64,000 bases of DNA from Parus major (lineage: Eukaryota > Chordata > Aves > Passeriformes > Paridae): positions 29,558,629-29,622,628 of the forward strand of contig NC_031776.1 in NCBI RefSeq assembly GCF_001522545.3, written 5' to 3'. Numbering within the stretch: the stretch's first letter is position 1; each line of letters begins with the position of its first letter. The position numbers were made by a program, and so were the translations under genes. The notes under the pieces were generated by a model, which was not told the origin of the DNA, ran no database searches, and worked only from the letters and a program-made list of their open reading frames with translations. Below are positions 12,201 through 25,099 of this stretch, piece after piece.

Positions 12201-15200
12201 ACCCTGCTTTTATCATGGTAAAATTGCTTTCCTACCAGTGGGGGAATTTGATTCCTCATCTGTGCCAGGGGGATAAAAACAAGCAAACTCCTTTATAATT
12301 CTGGGACTCTCTGGTAGTTTTGTACTTGAGCTGAGGAACAGTTAGAAGCAGAGTGGGTTTTGTGTTTCTTCTAAACAAATCTGATGCAACAGAAAAATTA
12401 CAATATCCAGCCAAATATGTGAAAAAAGGTTAAATGACAAGATAGCCATCCTCTTTTCCCCTCTCTTTTCCCAGCATCAGCCGACACCTGAAAGACACCA
12501 CAAAATTTCAACACCGTGAAATGAACCTAAGCTGCACAGGGGAAGTCAGGCATAATTTGACTTCATTAAGTTAGGTCCTCCAAGTTTGGCTCTACTAAAC
12601 AAGGCTGGCAGAAGCAAACAAAAAGAACCCTTTGATACTGCAAAATATGCAGCAGAGATTTATCAAATATGTCTTTGACAATAGAGCCACTTTACAAACA
12701 CTGCTGTTGATTCTTATGCAGATGAGGCAATTAAAAAAAATGTGTTTCAGCAATTTATGGTTCTCAGAGTTAATAAAGTTATTTTATTAATGGAAAAAGT
12801 TCTCCCTGCTGGACTTCAGAACCTATTGATTTTATTTGAGTAGCTTAGTGGCAGACTGCTAAAGGTATGAGTTCAGGAGAGCTGAGGCAGCAAAAAGAAA
12901 GATAGTATCTCTTACAAAAATTTAATTATCTTGACACTAAAACTGCATCTTATTTTACGAATTAATCTCCATTAAAAAAATAGACAATGTCTAAAAGTAA
13001 AATGCCTGTCATGTGTTATTGGCAAATCTGAGCTGAAACTGCAGGCAAGAATGATTGATTATACTTAAGGCAAAGAGCCATGATATGCTAATAAAACTGG
13101 TTAGACAGAAAAATATTTGACCGAGCAAGGAAACTAAGCTGGGCCTGCAGAAATGTTCTCATAAAAATACACAAAAAAAGTGTGAGGCTCACATAAAACC
13201 TGAAGATGTTATGTTGCCTATCTTCTGCTAGGTGGTAAAATCAAAGATCAGCAGAAGAAATGTTGGGAAACAAGCCTGGATCATTAGCACGATACTTTTT
13301 AACATTGTTTTTCCAACATGGAAAGGGAGGAGAGCCTTCAGCCAATAGATTCATCTCTCAGCCACGAGAAAATGCTTTCAGGGTTCTGAGGCAGGATTTT
13401 GCATTGAATTATTCTGGAGTGCATTCTCTGCTCTTTACTACAGCTTGGTATTGATGTGTATGGCAGGGCAGTGTTCTGGTGCTCACAGTGTGGCTCTTCC
13501 CAAAATGTTTTGTAACACAGAGAGACTCTGTGGCTGCATGTCCATGGCTTATATAGACGTGGGTGTGTAATTTGTATTGATTAATGTATCATTTAGAAAC
13601 ACAGGCTCACTGCTGTGTCCATAGAAACACACTTTGTATGAAAAAAACCCACGTACTTGCAGTAAAATGTACAGAGTGCACCTGATATCCTCCTTTCCCT
13701 GGGGTAGCTGCAGGGTTTAAGGCTGGAGTAGTGGTTCCTGCCTTCTGCAGGAGCAGCAGACCTGTGTGCTGAAGGGAGGATATCCCTGGCATGAGATCCC
13801 TGCATTGCCAGTGTGTAGGAATCATGATTTCTCCTAAGGCATGGGTGTGTTTTGAGGAGCAGATAGATCTAAAAATGCCATTTACACACAGCGTGTGCAG
13901 AAGAGCAGCCTTGTCTTGGAGATTTTAGAATTGTGTTCTAAACATTGTGTTGTAGCAGAGAAGGTGACTGGGAGAAGTTGGATGAAAAAGGGGGAGATGT
14001 GCACAAAATCATGTAACTGCCCTAAAATAACAGCCTTTTAAATAAAACATTAGCTACTCCCTTATTTTCTTCTAGAACTATTAAAATACAAAATCTATTC
14101 TCTTTGTTACTGTTGCAGTGCAACCAAACAAAGTCAGAGCCTGGTAAATCTTCTGTCTGGGAGGTGTTTAATCCTTTAGCTTTTTTCCAGTTCACATATG
14201 ACTTTGAAAAGCTTCAAAAAATATAAAAGGATAAAGAAAAAACTGAATCTGATGAGTGTTACAAATCAGTAAAGAAAGAATGACAAAAAACCCCAGCTAA
14301 ATTAAATCTTCACAAATAGATCCTTGTAAGTGCAAGGACAGCAGTGCTTATCTACACAGAGCAGTAGCAAAAGTAAAGAAAGAACTGGGAATCCTATTGA
14401 TAGAAGAAAAACAAAGTATTTATGCTGTGGCCAAGGAGGAGATGCAGAAGCTGGATGGTGTCTGAACGGTGATAATGAAAATATTTCCCTTATCAGCTTT
14501 AAGGTCACTGACATACTAACATTCTCTGGCAGTGATGAGAACACATTTTTTGTGTATACTGAGTGTGAGCCCCCTTTTATTCCCAAATAATATCCCTCAG
14601 GTGCTTCCTGGTCCATCCAGTGCTTGGGCTGGAGCAGCTCTGACAGGGAAAGGGCAAAGAACATCGTCTTCACCTGACACTGGTGGTTAGGCAAACATGT
14701 AGACCAAGAGACAATAAAAAATTAGGGATAAATAGGACAGACTCTAATAATGAAGAGGAAAGCAAAGCTTTCCCAGTATTGTCAGGTCCACATGTATGGA
14801 GTGCAGTAAAAAGCAGAGTAGGAAATAAGTCTTAGACACAGCAGACAGACTCAGTTGAAGTCTGATCACTCTGTAGATCACATCCTGCTGTTGAATTTCT
14901 TCATCATGCACAGTTATAATATGAAAGCAGAATTTTCTGGGCTGAAATATGGCAATTAAAATTGATTTATGGACAGAGAGCCTTTGGAGTGATATCCCAC
15001 TGAAATTTCAGAGCCAAAGGTCTTGCCACCAACAAACAGCCAAGTGCTTCTGGGATCTTAATGACAGAGAAATGTAAATCAGTCACCAAAAATGTGGTTG
15101 CAAGTTTGGCTGTTCAGTTTGAATGCTTCACATGGGTCCCTATCCTCCCCCCAACATAAAGCCCTGTTGATGTCAAACACAGAATCCAGTTTATTTTATA

Positions 15201-18200
15201 GTTACTAGGGAAAAGGGTATTTACTAAGCATCTATGATTAAAATTTGTTATAATTTCTGCTCTCTAAAAGGCTGAAAGAACCTTGCTTTTCACTGTGGAG
15301 GTCATTCAGGAAGTTCTGTGTGTCCTTAGTGTGCAATCAGGTAAGCATCATCACTCACACAAATACACATCCATTCATCAATTTTATAGCTCTGAGAATT
15401 TCTACAGGCTGGATCAAATTAATGCATCTTGTTTGAAATGAGAAACATTACAGCTAAAATACTAAACCTCCTTTTTAAAAACACTCTTTCTAAAAATTAT
15501 CCCTCTAAAGCTGCGTTGCAGAACTGAATAGTCAGGTCTGCTCATTTGATTTTTACTCTAGATGAATTCTTAATAGCTAAAATTTCCTCTGAGACTTGTA
15601 GGCACTCAGCATGTTTTAAAATTGGGTAAGAGTATTTACACACAGTTTTTGAATTTGAGAACTGTGGTACAGCAGGTTGAGCCTGCTGAAGGACACTGAT
15701 TCCTGCTGTTGGTGTGCTGTGTCTCCAAGGGAGTCCTCACCACTGCCCCAGGTGTCTGGGAAATGTGTTCTCCATAGGATCTAAACTATGCTGAATGAAG
15801 CACCTGGATGAGAGCTGAATTTGTCCCACATCTAGAAATGCCTTCTACATGTTATTTAGAATCAGATAATATACATAAATTATGCTGATTTTACATTCTA
15901 CCTCTAGCAGTCATTCTGCCTCTTTCTTTTATCCAAAGCTGTAATGAGTTACAGAAATATATCCAAAAGATTCTATTGGAGGTCCCTTCTCTTGGTTTTC
16001 ACTAAAAATATAAGTGCATGGTTGGTTTACCTGAGCCTGGGATTACTCAGTTACCTGTTCCAATCAGGAGGGATTGAATTAATATTCCTGGGGATCGGTT
16101 GAAAAAAAAAAAAGTATTGTTTAAGGCATCCTGCAGAAACAGAGGGAAGAAGGAAGGGAGAAAAAGTAACCTTTAATTTTGTGTTTGTTATCTGAATGTT
16201 ATATTTTGTACAAGGTGAAATAGCCTACAGTCTTGTAATTTAAGAGATGGGAAAAGCCTGGGGCATTTGATGTGCCTGAATACTTCTGTTGTATTGCCTT
16301 GATATTTAGAAAAAAGAAGACATGTATCTATATTATGTGTTTGTCTGCCTAGTGGCTTAGTACTTATCTGTTTGGTATAGGTTTGGGTACCAATTTTGTT
16401 AATTTGTGTTTGCTTGTTTCCCTGCAAATCACACAAGGTGAATGTTGCTGTATTCACAACTTGTATTTCATTGTAATTCCCTGACAAACTACTGACAGGT
16501 CGAAAGAAGAGCATACATTCTTCATCTCTGTATCTCTCACCTTTTTTCCTTCTTGGTTTAGTCTTTCTTCTCCTTTCCCCTCTATGGAAGAGTGCAATGA
16601 TGTCTAGAAGACAAGGAACAGGCAAAATAATTTTTGTCTTTTAAATATCTTTATTTGTTCTGTTCTATGTATACTTACAAAATAACATCTGAAGAAGGAG
16701 ATATATTTAAAAATCTGACTCAAGATTTCTGTCCTAACATAGCCAGGAGCCACATTGAGCATTTTTCTAGCAAGAGTTCTGAGGAAATGTTCTCCATCGT
16801 GTGAAGGAAAGGAGGGAAGAGAAATGTCAGTAATATAGGTGCTTGCCTCAAGTAATTCTTGACTGTAGGGGGCAATTAACAAAATTAACCATGTGCTTTA
16901 TGTATTTGTAGGTAAACACAGACTATTAGTTACACAGGAAACAGCTCTCCCATTGGTGAGTGTGTACCAGGGGTTACACCAGGGACCTGTCTGGCTGAGT
17001 GCTCTCATTTCTCACTTGGCAGCAAGAGGGGCTAAGGAGAAATCAGAGACTGCACAGAGCATGTTTTCCTCCAGCGTGCTGTCCTGGCTTTTAGAACATC
17101 ATGTAAGCTCAGGGAAGGAAAGCAATTGGGTCAGAAAACTGTCCCATCCTTAGCATTTCCAGTTAATATGTTCAGAATCCCCAGCTGTCAGGCTCAGAAT
17201 CAGATTCTAGGTTTCTCATTTTTGGGTTTTTTCCTCCCTTTTGGCTTTCAGCCCTCCTGAAGTCTTGTAAATATGAGCACCTCACCATGGGGTCATGTGT
17301 CTGTTTTTAAGTTCTCCACTGGATGTAGATCCTCTTTTGAATAATACCTTGCAATGTTTAGGGCTTTGATGGGTGTAGTACTTCTCTATTTTTCTCTATT
17401 TCTATTTTTCTGGTGTTTTTTTATTAGAAAGAACCAGATTCTTCTCTGATAAATAATTCAATTTACAAGTTGGCTTTATTATCCTGTATTATTTCATCAA
17501 GCCTTGGACAAAACAGAAGTTATATCCACTTCCACCACCCCTTATCTCATTACCATGGTGTAGGAAGAAAATATTTCAACATAATATTGTGTGCAAATAT
17601 GAGGAAATAACAGACATTTTGAAGTCTTGGTACCAAATATTTCTTACAGATGTTAGTCCAGTTAGTATTGGAATTGTTTTAAAAAACATTTAGAAGCATT
17701 GTATGAGATGGTGGCTAGATGCTGCTGTGTGAATCCTTAGTGTTTTCCCCTCCTCTCTCTGGCTCCTGGTGACAATTAGGTGGTGACACAGACAGTCCCA
17801 CCTTTCAGTCATCACCATCCCACCCTGCAGGTGCCACCCATCCTGCTCCAGTGCCTGCAATGAATTTGCTGTCCTTGTGTATGAAATTCGAGTTTATTAT
17901 TTCTGTCAGGGATTTATTTAGGGTCACGTTCTACTTCATTTTCCAAGGATTGTATTGCAGGGATGTGGCACCTTTTTGGAGATCAGGAAGAACACACCTG
18001 TCTCCCTGGGGGCTGTGTCTGGCTCCAGTCATGCTTTTACTCCCTGGGCTCACTGAGAGTCGAATAGCACTGACTGATTTTCCTGAGAAAGTAGTGCAGA
18101 AGCCTTCTCTATTCAGTGTGAGATGATAAATTCATCTAATTGAGCTGGTGCACTCAGTATCAGCCAGAAGGTAAAACCAAGAACATGTGTGGAATGGTTG

Positions 18201-20397
18201 CTTTTTCACAATGCACTGTTGCTTTGGTGATACTATTGAGTTCTGGACCAGCTGCTGAATTTTGTAAATGTGGTGTACTAATGGGATTTTGGTAGGCCAG
18301 GGTAACAACAAAGTAGAAATTGCCTTTCATACAAAGGTAGTGTGTTGCATTTGGGCTTGGTTTTTTATACAAGGCTGGTACAAATCAGGAAGGTTTTAAG
18401 CATTACAGAGCACTGTAGTTCTAATAATTTGCCTTCATTTGTTATAAATCCTGGAACCAAGTGACTTAGATCCAGATTTATTTTTTCTATCAAGACATGT
18501 TTTCAGGATTTCAGAGGAAGAGAAATGAAAACTCTTAACTGCAGCTGATGGTTTTCAGATATTCAACCTTGCTGCTCCCTGATGCAGAAGTGGGATTGTT
18601 CCAGCCATCTCTTTCTGTGAAATGACAACTCCCTGCCAGTGCCTTTCTGCTCTGCATCACTGCAGAGCCCAAGTGGGTGGGGAGATGTAGACACCTTCAC
18701 AATATTCTGATTTTTCTCTAATGGTAGGCAGCACAGAGAATTAAAGAGAGATCAGTTTTTAAACACAGCATTTAAACACTTATTTAATAATACTGGTTGA
18801 TAGTCTTGTCACTTGTCCTGCAAAGGGAGTTTATTGTTTGAAGGCTTCAGCGTGTGAAGTGTGAGCCATCCTTCTCCATCTACACCTGGGTGAGAAGGAC
18901 AGGAGCCTTGCACAGCCTCACAGCTCTCTCCATAACCAGCAGCTCTGCTTGAATCACCCCTGATGTGAAAATGGGGAATGCAGCAGGTGAAATGCGGCTT
19001 CCTGGGAATGTGTTAGGAGCAGCTGCCTGAGCCGAGACACAGAGATAACTGCTGCACCTGAACAGCCTGGGCTGTTCCCAGAGCACAGCAGCTATTTTCC
19101 CCTTGATTATTCTTATCACCTGCCTTTTCTGAGGGTTCATGGCAGAAGCAGCACAGGGGCATGGCAAGGCTGCAAGGTCAGATCCTCTTCTTCTCCTTCA
19201 GACAAGAGAGCTTCACAAAAGTCAGGGGTTCACAGATTGAGAGGTCTGAGATTTTCTACACATATCTGTGTATATACACACACACTTGGGAGTGAGTGGG
19301 GAGCTGCAGCTGAAGCTGATAAAGCATCAAGTAAGGAATCAGGCAGGAGCTGTGTTGTGGCAATAGATGGAGTCCTGGAGCTCACCACAGGAACCTCCCT
19401 GGTGGGCAGCTCTGCTGTCAGACAGAATTGCTTGCTCCACGCTCAGTGTGCTGGGAGATAAACCTGAAAACTTTGAAATAAAGAGGAGTCCATCAATTTG
19501 AGCTGAGTTCTGAGCAAACCTCTATCAAATTCGCTGTCATCCACAACCCTATGAAAATGTGCTGTACAGTAGAGACTGATGTGTGCAAAGGATGATGGTC
19601 CAAGCTCTCTCCTGCTTCAGTTTTTGTCAGAGCCTTGACTTTTTCTCTTTAAATGTGGAAATCTGAATTTTTAAATGCTCTGCAGAAAGTTGCTTTTATT
19701 TGGTTTACTCTAAAGGAAAGCAGAAATGCTTAGATGTTGTTTGAATGAGTAATTTCAGGGCTCAGAATCAGGAGGCAACTCAACATGAGGTCCTTATGTG
19801 ATGTGCCTCCCTGCAAAAGAAATATATATATATACAGATAAAATAAATTAGTAATCTTTGGGGGTATTAGGAGGAGTACAGTGCATGGATTCAAGGAATT
19901 GTTTTTTTACCTGATTATCTAGCATTGCTCAGACAGATGAAGCAGTACTTTATATATTTTTAGCACCAATATATTTTATAAACTTCTGAACCACTTACAT
20001 TGGTACAGAAAGAACTTTAGAAGAGAATTTAGGAACTAAAAAATACACTGCTGTGAAAGACTTAAAGAATTCAAATCTATTTAACATCTCAGGAAGAGAA
20101 GATGATTTGATTGCAGAGTAAGTATTTTCATGTGGAGAAGACAGTGGAGAGAAAAAGAACCTTTAATCTCACTGAGATGAGCAGGCGAGAGTCGTGCCTG
20201 GAAGCTGATCTAGAGGAATTCAAATGACAACATGTACACATAGTTTTAAAGTGTGATGATGATTAGCCTTTGGTATATGAAGAAACAGCAGGGAAAACAG
20301 TAGATTGTCTATCTCTTGATACCTGAAATAAAGACTGGTCCTTTAGGAAAAAGATGGTTATGCTTTATTGAACTTAATAGAGGAGTAACTGGATGTA
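9282..20397. other. Long noncoding stretch, no supported gene
   Basis: Mostly featureless AT-rich DNA. Low-complexity pieces are a short (CT)n run at about 10857-10870, a 12-nt A run at 16102-16113, a CTATTT-rich stretch at about 17380-17412 and a short (TA)n at about 19826-19836. Open frames of up to 145 codons (10302-10709, 14302-14694 and 16188-16625, all on the minus strand) have no recognised domain or splice context. I recognise no CR1 or ERV LTR here. Confidence 0.5.
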
Positions 20398-20470
20398 ATA
20401 GCCTGTGGTATACTGGAGATTGAGTGTGATGAACTAATGGTTCTCCTGGCCTTAAACTTTATGAATCCCT
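20398..20470 (+). mobile_element. Old CR1/L3-like LINE 3' end fragment
   Basis: The segment reads as the tail of an old sauropsid CR1-type LINE in the + orientation. It has a GGCCTGTG-TATAC-GGAG-like stretch, then a degenerate GATGAACTAATGG block, then TCCTGGCCTTAAA and TATGAATC. The order of blocks matches old CR1 3' ends, which run from a GATGATCTAATGG-type block through CTGGCCTTAAA to TCTATGAATC. It is diverged and only the last 70-100 bp is recognisable. Confidence 0.6.
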
Positions 20471-22414
20471 TGAAAATCCTTGCAGACAGAATCACAAAAT
20501 AGAAGGGTTTATGTCGCTCCTGAATGCTGCAACTGCCAAAATGTGCTCAGCTCTGTTCCCTGCACAGATGGAGTGGCAAACACCAAGTCAGACTGGCTGG
20601 ATAGCAGGAATATTCACATCCCAAAATTCTGGTCACCCTTCTCTGTGAAACCCACCCTGACTGACGGAAAACACATTTCAGGAGCATGGGCCTGCCAGGC
20701 TTATTTGTTAATGAAAAGGCTTTGACATTGCTTTCCAAACAAATGTGGTCTGGTAGTTGTGTGAGGTAAGGTATCCTGTTACTCTGATGGCCCTTTTGCC
20801 CCACACTTCTGCATTTATATATGTTTTTTGTCATCATCATTACATTTGTAGGCCTGGGGTTGAGCATGGAGATGATGCCAAGTCTATGATCAGTCCATTT
20901 CAAATCCTTCCACACCAGAGTCTCCTGTAGTGTGACCCAGAGGGGGTCAATAGCTGCTGCTGTAAAATAAAACATGCTTCATTTCTTATAATTTCTTCTT
21001 TAATTTGGCAAGTGTAAAGGATTCCATACATTGTAAATGAGTGTGTAAAGAAAAACCCACCTAACAGGTTTTAAAAATTCAGTACTTACTTTATAATAAT
21101 TTTGGGGAAGGAAACAGCAAGACTCTGACAATAGGGTAATATTTCAGCCTTCAGAGTGATCTCAGAGATGGGATAGAAGATTTTATCCAGCCAAAATTTT
21201 AGGTATTCCACTCACTAAATAAAGGGGGTAGAGGGTAGTCCTTCTCATCCTTCATAGTTCATAGTTTCTTAAACTTTGCGATGCCTCTAGCATTTTAAGG
21301 GAATTCTGCTGAATTCCTTAAGCTCCAGTGCCAGCTCTTGAACTCCACATTGATTTTTCTTAAGTGTCCTCAAATAAAACATATAAAGTAGGCCCGTGTC
21401 TGAAATTCATGTTCCTGCCAGACACCGTTCCTATGATATATTGCAACAATACATCAGAGAAAAGCAGCCCTGGTGAGCTATTGCAGTAATACTGCACATT
21501 CTTGTAGAAGGAATGAACAGGAACTCTAAACTGAGAACTTGAACAGCTTTTTGAAGTTGTCTCCTGGCAAAGGTACTAACACCTATTGTGTTTGTCAAAA
21601 GATCAAATACTGAATGCAACTTTTTGTGTGCTACTGGTGCACTGATTGGTGAGAAATGAGATTCCAATTTCTAACTGCAGGAATGAATTACAAATATTCA
21701 AGATTTTTTACAGAGTTCAGTAATTAAGGGCTAAATACACACTGATACTGAAAATATGCTTTACATTTAGAAAGAGAGAAATTTTTTTAAACTCATTTTC
21801 TCTGATGTCATTTGAATCAGAAAAGGGCAAATAAGTGTTACCCATCAAGAGTGTAATGAAAACTGGGCCATTAACATCTGAAATTTATAGTGGAATGAAA
21901 AACAGCTTCTGTGCCTTATCCTATTTTTCTAGAGGAACGGCAACTATTATTCACAGTTACGGATTCAACAGTACCAGAAATATTTCTCCTGGTGATGTTT
22001 TTACATGGATCTTTTTCACTGAGAAAGGAGTGTGTCTTCCATTGAAATCACCTTTTCTCAATAATTTAATCTCTTTGATATCATTTTTCACTGACCTGAA
22101 AAATCTTGAGCCTTGCCTTAGAGTCCTGCCCGCCTCTCTCCTGTGCTCACAGTCTGGGTGGGTGGTTCCTGCAGTGACCCCTTGTGTTGTTGCCATGGCT
22201 CCTTCAGCTTGCACTCTCAGATGCTGGTAACTCACCAATGGAACATTGAAATTTCACCAAATTCACACAGCCTGAAACTTGTGTCCTGAATCTGTGCTCC
22301 TGCTTTATCAGAACATCAAATATTGCTGCTGTACTCTGAGCTGTCTCACAGCAAAGAAACATTTCTCATCATACTGCAGTCAGTAGTGATGGTTGCTCTG
22401 CCTGAACATTTGGG
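20471..22414. other. Noncoding stretch with unassigned open frames
   Basis: Open frames at 20547-20975 (-, 142 codons) and 21835-22230 (+, 131 codons) lack identifiable domains. The first lies just after an acceptor-like TTTTATTTTACAG on the minus strand, which is suggestive but common in AT-rich DNA. Nothing else is recognised. Confidence 0.4.
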
Positions 22415-22924
22415 TCAGTATGGTACCAGCTGTGGCTTTATACCAGAAGGATAAAAGCTTATTTTTAACCTCTGCCTCCACTCATTAAATAACTGACCAC
22501 AAAAACATTTCCTGTTGATATGGACGAGTTTTCTACAGTTTGCTTTCCCTCTGGAGCTCAGCTCCGCTTCCTTCAGGCCAATGAGGTGACTCTTGGTGTT
22601 CCCCATCCCAGGTACTTCCTTGGTATACAGCTTCCAAAAACAGATCTCTTTTAATTTTGGCAAGAAGTTGTATGATGGAGCCGAGAAATCATTTCTGGAT
22701 ACAAGTTCCATCAAAACTTGTATGCTCTCATACAGTTCTGAGCTACTCAAACAGGCCATTTTCAGAGCAAGTGTCCTGCCAGTGATGTTTAAAGACATGT
22801 TAACATCTGTGCTTTGGATTATTTGACCTGCTAGCACAGCCATATTGCACTGAAAACGTGTGAAATTAAGAATGAGACTGACGGAGAACTCTAGGTCTGG
22901 TCTCTTCTGTGTCTCCACAGCCAA
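22415..22924 (-). CDS. Weak candidate exon inside a 169-codon open frame, product unknown
   Basis: This is the longest open frame of the window. Within it, on the minus strand, a pyrimidine-rich tract ending in ACGTTTTCAG places an acceptor-like AG at 22850-22851. The putative exon would start at 22849. The following residues look helix-forming and protein-like (for example ALKMACLSSSELYESIQVLM) and contain an N-x-T sequon. A possible donor, AG followed by GTTAAA, lies near 22470. I do not recognise the family, and no neighbouring exons were identified. A random open frame of this length is not surprising in 64 kb read in six frames, so chance remains the more likely explanation. The leading ATG of the open frame lies upstream of the putative acceptor and would be intronic under the exon model. 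Confidence 0.2.
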   Translation of the reverse strand: MAVETQKRPDLEFSVSLILNFTRFQCNMAVLAGQIIQSTDVNMSLNITGRTLALKMACLSSSELYESIQVLMELVSRNDFSAPSYNFLPKLKEICFWKLYTKEVPGMGNTKSHLIGLKEAELSSRGKANCRKLVHINRKCFCGQLFNEWRQRLKISFYPSGIKPQLVPY

Positions 22925-24602
22925 CTTCTCTGAGTCCTAATGACATTTTTTGTTTCTTACCCATTAGGTTTCCTCATAACCTTCACCTCTCTTTCAAAGT
23001 ATAAAGGAGAAAAATAAAAAAGAGGAAAGTCTAGTTTTAAAAAGAAAATAACTTAGGAGGTATTCGTCTTTTTTTTCGTTTTCTTAATTTCATTTTGCCT
23101 GGGCAGCCACCTTGCCTGGCTCTCTTCCAACTTCTCTATCCATGTTAGAATGAAATGTTCCACGGTCTCTTAAGGTTCAGACCAATTATTTCTATTGAGA
23201 GAAGGATGTGTACTTCTTTGTGTAGCATGTGTAATACAGTATGCAAACCACATGTACAAGGCAGCTGAAAAATAACTGAATAAAATTACCACAAGAATAC
23301 AGATATCTGAAGATGTGGAAATGACCTAAGATGCTCACTTACTCTTATAGCTGGAAAATTTAAAACTCATGACAGTTATTTTCTGTGAGACAGCCAATCT
23401 GGCAGCTTGAAATTAACTTCAAGATTTTAATGAGCCTACGGTAGTGAGGTCAGGCAGGTGCCACGACCTCAACTACAGCAGCTGCACATTCAGGAAGAGT
23501 CAGTTTGTCACCTCCTGAGGGCAAACTGGCTGGCATCAACCTTGGCTGGCATCCAATGGAGGGAGATTTGACTTCTTCCAGTTGCCACCTGGCTTCCCAC
23601 CCATTAGGTTCTCTGATGATAGATGATGTTTTGATATTCTCTGATGAACCACAGCAGGTTTATCAAGGGAAGAATTATCCATGTGTCATCTGTGCTGCCT
23701 TGGCCTCTGCTGGCTGATCTTGAAATAAGCTGAGATAAGCAAATACATATCTGCTTGCAGGAGTTGTCTGTTCTGATTTGCAGTGTGCTTGCTCTTGAAA
23801 ACAAGAAAAGTTTTAAATCCCATGCTCATTTTTGCATTACATGAAACATCAGGTGTGCTGTCAGCAGCAGTGATCACTGGAGCCAGGCCAGCTCTCAGAA
23901 CAAGCACAGTCATATAAAGCCCATGAGCAGCACAGAAATGCAGCAAGAAGTCTTGCAATGAGCCCTCTGCCTATAATCAATTTTCCCCATCCCTTCTTCT
24001 GGCTTAATTCCTGGATGTGGCCCTGAGACTACCCTGCTGGGCCCAGTGAATGTGGATCAACTTGGCTTACCTACACTTGGCTTCCTCTACTTACTCACAT
24101 GATTCTTGGTTAGAAGGGAGATTTTTTTTTTTTTTTGTATAACTCATTCTTTATTGCTCCTCTCTCTGCTGACAGTCTTCCTTTGTAAAAAGGACAGAGG
24201 CAGGAAAACACACGTGCAGAAACTGTACCTTTGTAAAATACTAGATATTTCTTACTTACAGCCTGCTCTGAACATGTTGTGTGCTTGCTGTGACCTTGCT
24301 GGAGCCACTGGTTGAGTGGGGAGTGCTCTGGGACAAAGCAATCAGTGTGTGAGCTCTTGCTCTGGCAGAGATGTTCTGGGTCAAAGGCTGACATAGCCAC
24401 AGCAATAGAGGGGTCACACCTGAGCTTCTTTTGGAAAAGCTTCAAAGGACATGGGGCTCATGTGGCTGCACCCTGAGCACTGACTGCTCTCTACTGTCCT
24501 TTACAACACAGATGAAATGGGATTTCTATTTCCTCATCAGCTCTTGGAGCACACACTCACTTCCTTTTTGTACAGTAGTTCCCATTGATTAGTGATTTTG
24601 CC
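22925..24602. other. Noncoding stretch, no supported gene
   Basis: AT-rich sequence with a 15-nt T run at 24122-24136. The open frame on the minus strand at 24110-24445 starts its K-rich end in that T run and is dismissed. No mobile element is recognised. Confidence 0.5.
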
Positions 24603-24641
24603 TTTTCATTCATATTTATATTGTTTCATTCATATTTATAT
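24603..24641. repeat. 20-bp tandem duplication
   Basis: TTCATTCATATTTATA occurs at 24605-24620 and again at 24625-24640, giving a two-copy tandem repeat with a 20-bp period. It is a small local duplication in AT-rich DNA. Confidence 0.8.
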
Positions 24642-24943
24642 ATGTATCTGTATTGTTTGGAAGTACTTTCAGAGTTAATATATTTGGAAGAATGTTTCAG
24701 ATCAGAATGATTTGAGGTTAGAATCTATAGGCACAATCTTTGTTAATTTTTGCTTCAGGCTCTAGGTAAAAATGGAGCCTTAGTATAATAGCAATTATGG
24801 GTGGTTATTACTCTTGATTAAAATTAAATTAAGCTGCAGTTGGCAACTAAAAAGATTAAATCATCACATAAAAACTGTCAGCCCTTCATTTTAAACATCT
24901 GTTAGTTAAGCATGACAGTAGCACTGATGTGGAGTATTTGCCA

Positions 24944-25063
24944 GATACCTCAGCAGCAGCCACCTTTGTATCATCAGATAATTGAGACAATATGGTCTGA
25001 ATCATATTTCAAATATGACTGCATCTCATACATTACACAGAGCTTAGAAGACTTCCTTCAGGT
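24944..25063 (+). CDS. Very weak candidate exon, product unknown
   Basis: An uninterrupted frame runs between an acceptor-like ATACCTCAG (AG at about 24942-24943) and a donor-like TTCAG followed by GTTAGA near 25064. The translated piece includes HQIIETIWSESYFKYD, which reads like protein but matches nothing I know. The polypyrimidine tract before the acceptor is poor. It is listed only because both edges fit splice consensus in one frame; chance is more likely. Confidence 0.1.
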
Positions 25064-25099
25064 TAGATGTAAACAAATCCAGTATTTTAGGAATATTTA

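Noticed and set aside
20547..20975. 142-codon open frame on the - strand preceded by an acceptor-like site
   Set aside because: The translation matches nothing I recognise and no matching donor or neighbouring exon was seen. It lies beside an old CR1 tail.
24110..24445. 111-codon open frame ending in a lysine run
   Set aside because: The lysine run is the translation of a T15 tract; no domain is seen.
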